From JAJFFW01 sp963922595 (GTDB taxonomy: Bacteria; Pseudomonadota; Alphaproteobacteria; Caulobacterales; Parvularculaceae): DNA of 64,000 nucleotides. Position 1 is the stretch's first letter; the number at the start of each line of letters is the position of its first letter. The notes under the pieces were generated by a model. That model had not been told where the DNA came from and did not search any database. It worked only from the letters and a program-made list of their open reading frames with translations. Shown one piece after another: positions 1 to 8,349 of this stretch. Location of the stretch: contig CAWUIM010000005.1 in assembly GCA_963922595.1 (NCBI GenBank), forward strand, positions 32,739-96,738, written 5' to 3'. The translations under genes and the position numbers were made by a program.

Positions 1-718
1 GAAGGCCGGACGATGTTTCCGGTGCGGCGACCGTCAAGTCACCGGGGCGCAAAGCGAAGCCGTTCGTGAATGAGCTGTCTTCTTGCGCTCTGCGGTTGCT
101 ATAAGACGCGCCGACGAGAAGCCCGAACGTGTCGGACGGGTCGACCCAGGAGCCGACCGCAGAAAATTGCGGACTGAACTCTTCGCGCAACGTGTCATAG
201 AGACCCGCCGCTGACGCTGTAAACGACGTACCTGTCTCAAGCGGCCGCGCCGTTACGATATTAACAAGCGATCCGATGCCGCCTGATTGCAGATTTGCTG
301 TTGATGTCTTGAACACCTCCGCCCGCTGCAATATGTCCGAAGACAACACGTCGAACGAAAATTCGCGGCCCGGATTATCTGTTGCGAGAACACGGCCGTT
401 CAATGTCACCACATTGAATTCCGGCCCGAGACCGCGGACAGTGATAAACTGACCCTCACCGCCAGACCGGTCGATGGCGACGCCGGTGATGCGTTGAAGC
501 GCTTCGGCGAGGTTCGTATCCGGAAATTTACCAACGTCTTCAGCCGAAATCGCATCGACAACCTGGTCTGCTTCCCGTTTTACATCCAGCGATTGCTGCA
601 GGCTTCCTCTGATGCCTGTGACGACGATCAGATCGCCCTCGTCATCCTGCGCTGTTGCGGCGCTAAACGGCGCAAGCGCTGCTGCTGTTCCCAGCAACAT
701 GCCCCTCACGTTCCTCAT
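1..718 (-). CDS. TonB-dependent receptor, N-terminal part (runs off window)
   Basis: This is the first 239 codons of an outer-membrane TonB-dependent receptor; the beta-barrel lies outside the window. The ATG at 718 has AGGAGG a few bases upstream. Residues 1-24 form a signal peptide ending ATAQ. A TonB-box-like VVTGIRGSL segment follows, then a plug domain with VGKFPDTNLAEAL, RITGVAIDR and the ITVRGLGPEFN motif, typical of the large Caulobacter/Xanthomonas receptor group that often imports sugars or other nutrients. The substrate cannot be read from this part. It lies 56 bases downstream of glpD in the same direction and could be co-transcribed with it. Confidence 0.93.
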   Translation of the reverse strand, partial: MRNVRGMLLGTAAALAPFSAATAQDDEGDLIVVTGIRGSLQQSLDVKREADQVVDAISAEDVGKFPDTNLAEALQRITGVAIDRSGGEGQFITVRGLGPEFNVVTLNGRVLATDNPGREFSFDVLSSDILQRAEVFKTSTANLQSGGIGSLVNIVTARPLETGTSFTASAAGLYDTLREEFSPQFSAVGSWVDPSDTFGLLVGASYSNRRAQEDSSFTNGFALRPGDLTVAAPETSSGL

Positions 719-774
719 AGTTTCCTCCTGTTACAACTATTTTTTTCCAGTTTTGATACGCAACTAGGTAGTCT

Positions 775-2370
775 TCATTGGACGATCCCCATACTGAGGG
801 GCTCTATTCCCGGCGTCGCGCTCTCACCTCGCCCATCACTCGGTGCGAGCACTTCCCCGGAAAATTCTTCTTGAAACCATTCGCGGAATGCGCGCCGTTC
901 GCCGGAAGTCATATGGAGACCCAGCTTCGAGCGGCGCCACAAAATATCATCGGCGTCGCGCGCAAATTCCTGATCGACAAGATACCGCGCCTCCGCCTCA
1001 AAGAGCGTCGCGCCAAAACGCACGCCCAGTTCTTCGAGACGGGTTTTCTGATCCATGATGCGGGTGATCCGTGTCCCATAGGCGCGCGCAAGGCGCCGCA
1101 ATAACGCCTTCGGCGCCCACGAATAACGCTCTTGCACGTCAGCGAAAAATCCCTCGAAATCAGCATCGGGAATATCGCCGCCCGGCAATGGCGCGGCGCG
1201 CGTCCAGGCGCCTGACGACGCACCGGGCAAGAGCGTCGCCAGTTTGTCGACGGCCTGCTCCGACAGCTTGCGGAAGGTTGTAATCTTGCCGCCGAAAATC
1301 GAGAGAAGCGGCGCTTGCCCCTCCGGCGCGTCCACGTCGAAGACGTAGTCGCGCGTGACCACCGAAGCATTGTCCTCGCGATCATCAAAGAGCGGGCGCA
1401 CCCCGGAATAGGACCAGGCAATATCGTCTCCGGTCACCGGCGTCTTGAAATACTCGCTCACTAGCGTGCAGAGGTATTCAACTTCCTCAACGGAAATTTT
1501 TACGTCTCCTGCGTCATTCTCGTAAGCGACATCCGTGGTGCCGATAAGCGTATAATCGCACTCATATGGGATTGCGAAAACGATACGGTCATCTGCATGC
1601 TGCAGAATATAGGCGCCCTCGCCTTCAAAGAGCTTGCGCGTCACAATGTGACTGCCCTTGATCAACCGTACTTTCTTGTCGGCGTCGGCGGGCTTTGCGC
1701 CGGCGAGGATTGCGTCAACCCAGGGGCCCGCCGCGTTCACCACCGTTCGCGCTGTAACCCACTCTTTCGCGCCGCCTGGCCCCTCAAGCAGCACACGCCA
1801 GAGATCGCCCTGCCGTTCCAGCGCCACGCATTTCGTCCGGGTGCGAATGTCGGCGCCATGTTCTTTCGCATCGAGCGCGCTCAAGACCACGAGGCGCGCA
1901 TCTTCCACCCAGCAATCGGAATATTCGAAGCCGAACGAAAATTCGTCCGACAATGTCGCCGCATGGTCAGTGTTCTGGAATTTCACCGTTTTCGTCGGCG
2001 GCAACAGTTTGCGTCCGCCGAGATGGTCATAAAGAAATAACCCGAGACGCAGGAGCCATGCGGGCCGCAGTCCCTTGTGATGGGGCAGCGTAAACCGCAT
2101 TGGCCAGATGATATGAGGCGCAGCGCGCAGCAAGACTTCGCGCTCAATCAGCGAGTCGCGCACCAGTTTGAATTCATAATGTTCGAGATAGCGCAGGCCG
2201 CCATGGATCAGCTTCGTGCTCGCCGACGAGGTGTGCTGCGCGAGATCGTCCTTTTCGCAAAGGAGCACCCGAAGGCCGCGGCCCGCCGCATCGCGCGCGA
2301 TGCCTGCGCCATTCACGCCGCCCCCGATCACCAGTAGATCGACCGGCTCCGATTGATTCGCTCTCTCCAA
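775..2370 (-). CDS. glpD: Aerobic glycerol-3-phosphate dehydrogenase (copy 1)
   Basis: FAD-dependent, membrane-associated enzyme that oxidises sn-glycerol-3-phosphate to dihydroxyacetone phosphate and feeds electrons to quinone. The 531-aa length fits the family. The N-terminal dinucleotide-binding glycines (VIGGGVNGAGIARDAAGRG), the STKLIHGGLRYLE motif and the C-terminal alpha-domain are all present. No ATG exists before the FAD motif, so translation probably begins at the TTG at 2370, which has only a weak AGGG upstream; that start is uncertain. A second, clearly paralogous copy lies at 58237-59766. Both copies sit beside a TonB receptor gene, which suggests duplicated use of the enzyme with different uptake systems. 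Confidence 0.95.
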   Translation of the reverse strand: MERANQSEPVDLLVIGGGVNGAGIARDAAGRGLRVLLCEKDDLAQHTSSASTKLIHGGLRYLEHYEFKLVRDSLIEREVLLRAAPHIIWPMRFTLPHHKGLRPAWLLRLGLFLYDHLGGRKLLPPTKTVKFQNTDHAATLSDEFSFGFEYSDCWVEDARLVVLSALDAKEHGADIRTRTKCVALERQGDLWRVLLEGPGGAKEWVTARTVVNAAGPWVDAILAGAKPADADKKVRLIKGSHIVTRKLFEGEGAYILQHADDRIVFAIPYECDYTLIGTTDVAYENDAGDVKISVEEVEYLCTLVSEYFKTPVTGDDIAWSYSGVRPLFDDREDNASVVTRDYVFDVDAPEGQAPLLSIFGGKITTFRKLSEQAVDKLATLLPGASSGAWTRAAPLPGGDIPDADFEGFFADVQERYSWAPKALLRRLARAYGTRITRIMDQKTRLEELGVRFGATLFEAEARYLVDQEFARDADDILWRRSKLGLHMTSGERRAFREWFQEEFSGEVLAPSDGRGESATPGIEPLSMGIVQ

Positions 2371-2693
2371 GCCCTGTGTCCCAATTGCCCGTCATCTTCA
2401 TATTGGAGTTCGAAACGCTCGTAAACGAAAATTTTTGAGATTTTCTGGATGAATGCGAACATACATGCCCTACCACCCCAATGGGGCGCATATTCAACGA
2501 TATTGTTGTAATTTTAAGCCTTTCGCCGCGCATATCCGCATTGAGACCTGATTCCAGCCGCGTTCGCATTGCAACATGAGGGTCGCGCCTACGGCCGCCG
2601 ACCTTAGGCTACCCACACAAATTACTTGGATCCTCAAAATCAGCGAATTAACCGATCACACGACTCTGGCGTGCGGCCAAAAACCGGCGCGCC
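2371..2693. promoter_or_regulatory. Intergenic region upstream of glpD; possible DeoR/GlpR-type operator
   Basis: No gene is seen here. On the minus strand, about 40-60 bases before glpD, positions 2409-2431 read as TTTTCGTTTACGAGCGTTTC followed by GAA, with repeated TTTCG / GTTTCG elements. Such repeats resemble operators of DeoR-family regulators such as GlpR. That assignment is only an analogy, and no such regulator is encoded in the window. The remainder is AT-rich spacer that also follows the stop codon of the leftward gene at 2694. Confidence 0.3.
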
Positions 2694-3893
2694 TTAGCGA
2701 TTATTGACCGCGTCTACCTTCGCCACACCGTCCATAGTTCCATCCTCATCGCTCGACCGATTCACCAGAACGGAATTCACTGGGCTTGGACAACGCCGCT
2801 GAAGGTCACTTAGATTTTTCCGGGGGCTAAATCGAAAGAAAATTGACTTAACCGGCGACCGAAGCGCACGCGCGTTCTCAATACAGAGCCTTTTCTCATT
2901 AAGCGCCATTACGGGCTCAACCGCATCATCAATATTTTTCATATTGATGTTTCCAATTATCTCCAAGAGCGCCGCTTCCCTCCGCTCCGCTTTGTCCATC
3001 GCCTCGGTATATGAAATCGTTAGATTTTTTATCTCCCCACGTGCATCCGCTAATTCGCGAACGAAATTAGGATCAGGCCATTCGTTAACACGACGTATGG
3101 CGGCCTCATTCACAATTCGGAACTGTTCGCGGATGATATAGCGTTCTGTGCCTCTCAACCGTTCATCAAGCACGCCATTCAAGGCCGCAAGCGCCGAATC
3201 CGGTAACTTTGTCCGAATGAAATTACCTTGACTATCCTCAACTAAAGCCCCTTCCATCTTTTCAGAAATTGAGTTCAACACTTGCACATTTAAACCAATT
3301 TTTGATTCTTCGATATCACTGATACGTCTATTCAATTCTACAAACTGTTGCCCAACAGTGTTTTCCGAGTTAGCCGAACTGTGGTCTTCGGAAAAGAGGG
3401 AAGCCGGAAAAGCCACTCCAGCAAGAATCATGAGCTGCTTGGTAAGCGACGCCCGGGTTAATAAATCTTCGAGGAGCGCCTTATCTGTAAGCACACGAAT
3501 TAACGAGAAAAGATTTACAAACAGAAATACTGCCATCACCAAGTTTCCGTCTATACATGCACTATTTTGCAGAGGCAATGCACGGGTCGCTCCATCAAAG
3601 ACCGCCGCAACGGGCTCGGCGATAAATTCCCTTAACCACAAATTCAACGGCGTTTCGCTAATTGATGCCGCTTCGCCATCTGCGCAGATTAAACTGGGCG
3701 GCGCTTGCTCAATTGAAAAGTGAAAGATAACGAACAGAAGTGAAGTAGATGCGAATACAAGCAGAGGATCAGAGAAATAGGCTACGATTGCGCGCCAGAC
3801 GCCTCTCACCGCAGCGACCAAATAACGCCAAAAAACGCTAGCACATTGACTTAATAATCGACTGACTCTCTTCATAATTCTCTTTACAGTCAT
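2694..3893 (-). CDS. Unknown inner-membrane protein with coiled-coil-like cytoplasmic region
   Basis: Not recognised. The 399-aa protein has a basic N-terminus and hydrophobic stretches near residues 22-42, 44-62, 115-135 and 150-165, separated by a probable periplasmic loop with two cysteines. A long charged, helix-rich C-terminal half follows (roughly 180-340: ELNRRISDIEESK, ADARGEIKNL). A GTG at 3911 would add six residues; the ATG at 3893 is preferred because GGAG lies eight bases upstream. It is the last gene of a leftward operon beginning at 5373, 32 bases after the exported protein gene. Codon use is AT-richer than in the flanking housekeeping genes. It may anchor the exported proteins of the operon, but that is a guess. 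Confidence 0.7.
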   Translation of the reverse strand: MTVKRIMKRVSRLLSQCASVFWRYLVAAVRGVWRAIVAYFSDPLLVFASTSLLFVIFHFSIEQAPPSLICADGEAASISETPLNLWLREFIAEPVAAVFDGATRALPLQNSACIDGNLVMAVFLFVNLFSLIRVLTDKALLEDLLTRASLTKQLMILAGVAFPASLFSEDHSSANSENTVGQQFVELNRRISDIEESKIGLNVQVLNSISEKMEGALVEDSQGNFIRTKLPDSALAALNGVLDERLRGTERYIIREQFRIVNEAAIRRVNEWPDPNFVRELADARGEIKNLTISYTEAMDKAERREAALLEIIGNINMKNIDDAVEPVMALNEKRLCIENARALRSPVKSIFFRFSPRKNLSDLQRRCPSPVNSVLVNRSSDEDGTMDGVAKVDAVNNR

Positions 3894-3925
3894 ATCAATG
3901 CTCCATCGCACGCCGAAATTTTTAA

Positions 3926-5101
3926 TTACGGCAGCAAATTGAACCCTGCACCCACGAACACGCCGAAGGTGAGCTCATTATCACGTCCTTCTTGCCAGTT
4001 AATTCGTATACCGCCATTTAGATTATTTTTTGCGTCCGAGAACAGGTAAATCGGGACGTCCACCTCCAGCTCGTCGTCCCTCAAATCGTACGAAAGACGA
4101 ACGGTTACGCCTTGGTTTCCAGAGAGAGGTTTGACCTTGAAACTTCGCCGCCCTTCGATGTAAATAACATTTGCAACATCTTTTACGGGCGCACCGACCG
4201 GACTTGTAACACAATCCTGCAAGCCCAACGCATCAGGCGATGAGCATAATTGACGGCTCCCGGCGTCACGAAATCGCGTTTGTCGCCTAAATCCCGCGAG
4301 ATACAGCGCCTTTCTCGATTTCGGCACAATACCCACGTAGCCAGCGACGCTCCATGGCGTCTCACGTGAGTCTTCTCTTGCGAGCGTATCGTCGTTAAGA
4401 AAGCTAAATTCGTCATTGCCGATGGACCCAGAAACGCCCCACACATAATGCGGAGCGGGGAGTTCGAAGTAATCTCCAAAGGACTGGTTGAATTGGGGCG
4501 CGTAAGTGCGTTGGCAATATGTGGAGAGCTTCACCCGATCAGCGCTCACAGGATCGCAATGGCCGCGCACCGTGCATCCCGCGTAGATCTCAGCGCGAAC
4601 AGCATCCAGAAATGCGCTATCGTCGACCAAGTTAAGGCGCCTGTGATAATTTGTGATCGAAAAGGACAGCGATACGCCGTCCGTCAACTGATCAAGGCGG
4701 GCGAATTCGTTAAACCGATTTCCCTGAGTTACCGGCGCGGCGAGGACACCCTTGAAAGCGGTCGAAGATCCAGCCCCGAATAGTTTCGTCGCCGTTTGAG
4801 TGAGCGATAGCGACACCATGCTCGACGTTTGAGCTGTTTGGATTTCGATCCGTTGACCCGCTCCACCAACGGGGTTGCTCGATTCCGTTGTCAAAGTTGC
4901 AATCCCCTGACGCGCAATCGCAACCTCCTCTGACTCTGTTTTGACTTCTGGTATTGACGATGTCCTACCGCCAAGGTTCTCCCAGTCTTTTGCCGAGTAA
5001 ACGCACTTTATGTCATCCTGCGCAAGGGCGGCGCTCGCCAGCCCCGACGCGAATATAAGCACTGAACCTGTAATCACCAATGATTTTTTCTTACCGATCA
5101 T
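3926..5101 (-). CDS. Unknown exported protein, possibly an outer-membrane barrel
   Basis: Not recognised. The 391-aa product has a clear signal peptide (basic MIGKKK, hydrophobic core, ASAALAQ cleavage region at about residue 28). The mature part is rich in alternating beta segments and has several cysteines (for example CTVRGHCDP and CSSPDALGLQDC). It ends in a hydrophobic-alternating strand (TFGVFVGAGFNLLP), as many outer-membrane barrel proteins do, although the last residue is not aromatic. The start codon overlaps the stop of the upstream small gene by four bases (ATGA), so the two are translationally coupled. It belongs to the operon whose promoter region carries the GTGA-N6-TCAC palindrome at 5438. 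Confidence 0.75.
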   Translation of the reverse strand: MIGKKKSLVITGSVLIFASGLASAALAQDDIKCVYSAKDWENLGGRTSSIPEVKTESEEVAIARQGIATLTTESSNPVGGAGQRIEIQTAQTSSMVSLSLTQTATKLFGAGSSTAFKGVLAAPVTQGNRFNEFARLDQLTDGVSLSFSITNYHRRLNLVDDSAFLDAVRAEIYAGCTVRGHCDPVSADRVKLSTYCQRTYAPQFNQSFGDYFELPAPHYVWGVSGSIGNDEFSFLNDDTLAREDSRETPWSVAGYVGIVPKSRKALYLAGFRRQTRFRDAGSRQLCSSPDALGLQDCVTSPVGAPVKDVANVIYIEGRRSFKVKPLSGNQGVTVRLSYDLRDDELEVDVPIYLFSDAKNNLNGGIRINWQEGRDNELTFGVFVGAGFNLLP

Positions 5102-5373
5102 ATGACCATCTCCCCCGTCCAGCCGCCGTCGGTGAATCCGTCAACGATCCGGTCTGTAATCTTGAATGAATTGAAGCCATCCCGCTGGATAGTGAGCGTT
5201 CCAAGTGATCCGGCGACGCCCAGGAACGAGAACTTGATGCGCACCAACTCGCCAGTTCGCATTTCCGCCGTATGCTTATTATTACGTAAGGGCAGTTCTT
5301 CGCCATCGACGACAAGAGCCGGTGCTCGTGCGCCGTCCTCAAGTTTTACTTTAAAGTGAACGGATTTCTCCAT
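5098..5373 (-). CDS. Unknown small protein, first gene of the exported-protein operon
   Basis: A 91-aa acidic/basic mixed protein with no signal peptide and no membrane segment. It looks like a small all-beta domain (HFKVKLEDGARAPALVV, GELVRIKFSFLG, LGTLTIQRDGF). The start is placed at the ATG at 5373 because a GGGGG ribosome site lies seven bases before it; a longer reading to 5451 would run through the operator palindrome and is unlikely. It overlaps the next gene by four bases. The divergent gene at 5524 is a subtilase, and both share the 150-base promoter region with the palindrome at 5438-5451. The function is unknown. Confidence 0.7.
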   Translation of the reverse strand: MEKSVHFKVKLEDGARAPALVVDGEELPLRNNKHTAEMRTGELVRIKFSFLGVAGSLGTLTIQRDGFNSFKITDRIVDGFTDGGWTGEMVI

Positions 5374-5437
5374 AATTGTCCCCCTGTCCGCTTCGTAATT
5401 GTGCGGACAGGATATTCCAATTATTCGAGCCGTATGC

Positions 5438-5451
5438 GTGACGGCCGTCAC
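5438..5451. promoter_or_regulatory. CRP-type operator, site 1 (perfect palindrome GTGACGGCCGTCAC)
   Basis: A perfect 14-bp palindrome in the divergent promoter between 5373 (-) and 5524 (+). The outer bases fit the CRP family pattern GTGA-N6-TCAC exactly in spacing. The same sequence with one central change occurs at 7413 and 18391. The regulator at 15295-15975 has the matching RETVxR recognition helix. The binding itself is inferred. Confidence 0.75.
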
Positions 5452-5523
5452 ATGCGGCGATGATTTAATTTTGACAAGGAATGAGTCGCTGGCTAACCAA
5501 ATTCAATCTGACAGGAAAATGCT

Positions 5524-7185
5524 ATGAAGATTACTGATCTCATGTCCGACATAGCGAAAGCCGGACCGCCTGCGCTCGACCAGGAAATGGTGGTGGAACT
5601 AATCTACGATGCGGCGCCAGATTTGAAATTCATCAGAGACGAACTGCAGCGAATATGCGGAAAAGAGACACGCATTTCGATAGACGATCCGTTTTCAAGT
5701 TGCGGATTATTTTTTGTCTTCGTCCAGTTCGTTGATTTTAGTAGTACGCAACAGGAACATCTCGGATTTGAGCTCGCGCGCGCCCTGAAATCGCCCTTGC
5801 GCGCGAAGGAAACAAACTTTGTTGGTACGGATAGTTTCTACGGATCGCTCGCCGCTGTGGAGGCCGGCGATGACCTAATGCAAAGATCGTTGCGGCTGTG
5901 CGAGACAGCATCAAAGGAAATTTCGCCAATAGCGTGGGCGCATGAGGCCGTCGGCGCAACGCCGTCTATTATTGAAGCGGCGAAGAGAGGCGCCGGCGCC
6001 AAAATTGGGCTGATCGATACCGGCACGTCAATCCATAATGATGTTTTAAAGTTGTTCGCGAGCGATTCACCCGACCTCAATCTGCTGGAAAGAAATCAGC
6101 CGCCTGTCGATACGTTCCACGATGGAGGGGTCGTCCCGAGCCCCGGACATGGAACGCTTGTCGCCAGCGTCGCTGCAAGCCGCGGCCGTTTAACGGATGC
6201 GTATGAACCAACAGAACCCGGCAAGATCACGGGGCTCGCCCCTGAAGCTTCAGTTTTGCCTATTAGAGCAATCCGGTCCGTCGTCGCTATTCGTCAGAAC
6301 CGCATCGCTCTCGCCATACAAAAGGCGGTCGAAAAGGAAGCGGACATTATTGTTCTGTGCCTCGGCGGACCTTTTCGAGTTGGAGCGGTAGAGGCTGCAT
6401 TGCGGGACGCCCGCGCCGCAGGAGTTATCACGCTCGCGGCCGCCGGCAATTGTTATCCATGGGTCGTGTTCCCCGCCTGGCTCGCCAAGTACCAACTTTG
6501 CGCGGCGATCGCCGCTGTCGCAAAAGACAAAAAACCCTGGAAGAAGTCGTCGCGCGGCAAAGCTGTGACCGTCAGCGCGCCCGGTGAGAATGTGTGGGGC
6601 GCATCAATGAAGGAAAGCGACGGTGACGTTGCGAAGATCTCGCCCTCGCAGGGAACGTCGCTCGCTACCGCTGTCGCCGCCGGATGCGCCGCCCTTTTTG
6701 TTTCGCACCATGGAAAAAACCGCTTGAAGACGATAGCGAAAACAAGAGACACGACCATTCAGGCGTTGTTCCTTTCCGCAATTATTGACGGGCTAACGCC
6801 ACCAGCCGAATGGAACGGATCAAAGCGTCTTGGGGCCGGGATCATCGATGTAAAAAAGCTTATTGCGTTCGATATTGAACAAGCACCCATCAAAGCGCCG
6901 CGCGACACTAAAACTGTCGAGCAGATCGCTTCCACACAACAGGTTTTCGCTGACTATCTGGAAGATCACACTGAGGCGATCGCTTTCACTTCGGAACAAG
7001 TCGGCGATCTCGCCGGCGAACTGCTCTGGGCCGCGCAAATTCACCAGGCCCAAAGAAGGGCGATGGATGATGAAGAGTGGGCGACTCTTGGCGGCGCTGT
7101 TGCGTTACGCGCCGTAATTTTGTCGCCTCAAGCGGAACGCGTAATCAATATGCACAGTGAATTGCAATCGCTCTTTAAAAGGTGA
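5524..7185 (+). CDS. Cytosolic subtilisin-like serine protease (peptidase S8)
   Basis: A 553-aa protein with a complete S8 catalytic set: Asp165 in IGLIDTGT, His209 in PGHGTLVASVAAS, the oxyanion Asn309 in AAAGN and Ser379 in SQGTSLATAVAAG. There is no signal peptide, so the enzyme should act in the cytoplasm. About 130 residues of unknown N-terminal domain precede the protease, and about 110 mostly helical residues follow it. Intracellular subtilases can process or degrade partner proteins. The neighbours (DyP-P450 fusion, exported proteins) are candidate substrates, but nothing in the sequence proves this. The start ATG follows AGGAAA. It is transcribed divergently from the 5373 operon from the promoter region with the shared palindrome. 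Confidence 0.9.
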   Translation: MKITDLMSDIAKAGPPALDQEMVVELIYDAAPDLKFIRDELQRICGKETRISIDDPFSSCGLFFVFVQFVDFSSTQQEHLGFELARALKSPLRAKETNFVGTDSFYGSLAAVEAGDDLMQRSLRLCETASKEISPIAWAHEAVGATPSIIEAAKRGAGAKIGLIDTGTSIHNDVLKLFASDSPDLNLLERNQPPVDTFHDGGVVPSPGHGTLVASVAASRGRLTDAYEPTEPGKITGLAPEASVLPIRAIRSVVAIRQNRIALAIQKAVEKEADIIVLCLGGPFRVGAVEAALRDARAAGVITLAAAGNCYPWVVFPAWLAKYQLCAAIAAVAKDKKPWKKSSRGKAVTVSAPGENVWGASMKESDGDVAKISPSQGTSLATAVAAGCAALFVSHHGKNRLKTIAKTRDTTIQALFLSAIIDGLTPPAEWNGSKRLGAGIIDVKKLIAFDIEQAPIKAPRDTKTVEQIASTQQVFADYLEDHTEAIAFTSEQVGDLAGELLWAAQIHQAQRRAMDDEEWATLGGAVALRAVILSPQAERVINMHSELQSLFKR

Positions 7186-7498
7186 CCCCGACATTCTTTT
7201 CAAAATTTCGACCTCAGTAGTTCACAAATTTTCCACCTGACTTGACCTTTTGGCGCCGCCGTCACTTAATAACAACGAACGTCACAGATCGGCATGGGGA
7301 TGATTGAGGAGAGTGGCTGTTTTCAAGTACTTGTAATCGCAGGCGGCTGCGAATTAGTACGTAACGTTTCACCAGCGCTTATCTTCAATCGCGCGTAGTT
7401 ACATCGTAACCCGTGACGACCGTCACGTTCATTCAAAGTAGAGCCCTGTACACTTTTGCGAATACGTAAAAGCGCATTTTGAACCGGAGGATAGTTAC
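7186..7498. promoter_or_regulatory. Promoter region of the DyP-P450 operon
   Basis: A 313-base gap between the subtilase and the 7499 gene. It contains the CRP-type palindrome at 7413-7426, about 73 bases before the start codon. A further GTCAC half site stands near 7281. A 34-codon reading frame at 7294-7398 lacks a ribosome site and is not annotated. No convincing terminator for the subtilase gene was seen. Confidence 0.6.
7413..7426. promoter_or_regulatory. CRP-type operator, site 2 (GTGACGACCGTCAC)
   Basis: The fourteen-base near-perfect palindrome, GTGA-N6-TCAC, lies 73-86 bases upstream of the GTG start at 7499. It is identical to the site at 18391 and differs by one base from that at 5438. 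The position is suitable for CRP-type activation of the DyP-P450 operon. Confidence 0.75.
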
Positions 7499-8338
7499 GT
7501 GAAATCAAACCCGCTTGGATGGTCCCAGTCCAAATTCATTGGCGGCGTAACGGAATTATCCGTATTTGCACCAATAAAGAAAGGGCGCGTTCCCGGAGAG
7601 CGTCGTACGTATGAAGAAAGACTACGGTTCGTCATCTCTACGATCCAAAGCCGTGTGGATAAGGGGTTACCGAACCATTTGAGTCTGATTCCTACGATAC
7701 ACTTCGGCCAACTAACGATTATTCGTCCGGAACACTATTTGCGATTTTCTAATTCGGAGTGTGTGGAGTACGCGAACACCAATATTCCTAAGCCTTTTGA
7801 AGACTACAAGGCGTGCGAAGTTAGTCATCGTAAAAAAACCAACAATTCTATAGATAACGATGATATCAAGAATCATGAAAATGGATGCACCACTGACGCT
7901 AAATCCGCGCCAGTGGTTCAACGCGAGAAGAACGACTTTCATTCCTGGCTTTTGACGACTGTTTATTTTGACGGCGACTTGAAAGTCTACATCCGAGATA
8001 TCGCTGAATTTATCCGCACAGATTTTGATCGGGTTTACGAAAATTGCCTCGAATATCCCTCTGCGGATAATTTCGAAAAGTTCTGGTTATGGGTTCGAAA
8101 ATATCAGATTTCGCCAGACTTATTTCATAATGCTTGTACCGACCTATCGGTGGCGCGAATAAAACAGCTTGAAGACTTCCGTCGCTTATTCAATCAATTT
8201 GTCGCCAAAGTTCGGTCTCCCAACGGATACAACGTTGAGTCAATCCATGAGCTTTTTGATGAATTTCTACGGGAAAACCAACAATATGCGTCTGGCTTCC
8301 CGACAGCCGGCGGCGTTTATGAAACAAAAAGTCGATAG
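7499..8338 (+). CDS. DyP-associated alpha/beta-barrel-type protein, partner of the fusion enzyme
   Basis: A 279-aa soluble protein that starts with GTG; GGAGG eight bases upstream supports this start. It has the features of the ferredoxin-like (dimeric alpha/beta barrel) proteins found as separate or fused parts beside DyP-type peroxidases and related heme proteins. An N-terminal GGVTELSVFAPIKKGRVPG segment is followed by IPTIHFGQLTIIR, and after an insert by WLLTTVYFDGDLKVYIRDIA, then helices. About 50 polar residues (roughly 95-145, NNSIDNDD...NGC) form a non-conserved insert. No heme-ligand motif is evident. It ends 11 bases before the DyP-P450 gene, so both must be co-transcribed, and it probably assists or complexes with that enzyme. 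The family recognition is by eye. Confidence 0.7.
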   Translation: MKSNPLGWSQSKFIGGVTELSVFAPIKKGRVPGERRTYEERLRFVISTIQSRVDKGLPNHLSLIPTIHFGQLTIIRPEHYLRFSNSECVEYANTNIPKPFEDYKACEVSHRKKTNNSIDNDDIKNHENGCTTDAKSAPVVQREKNDFHSWLLTTVYFDGDLKVYIRDIAEFIRTDFDRVYENCLEYPSADNFEKFWLWVRKYQISPDLFHNACTDLSVARIKQLEDFRRLFNQFVAKVRSPNGYNVESIHELFDEFLRENQQYASGFPTAGGVYETKSR

Positions 8339-8349
8339 GGGGAAGATTG

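Noticed and set aside
2174..2569. 131-codon minus-strand frame overlapping the glpD start
   Set aside because: Different frame from glpD, no family features and mostly overlaps a certain gene.
5374..5451. N-terminal extension of the small protein gene at 5098
   Set aside because: It would translate the operator palindrome; the ATG at 5373 has a strong ribosome site.
7294..7398. A 34-codon frame between the subtilase and the DyP-P450 operon
   Set aside because: No ribosome site and no recognisable sequence; it lies within a promoter region.
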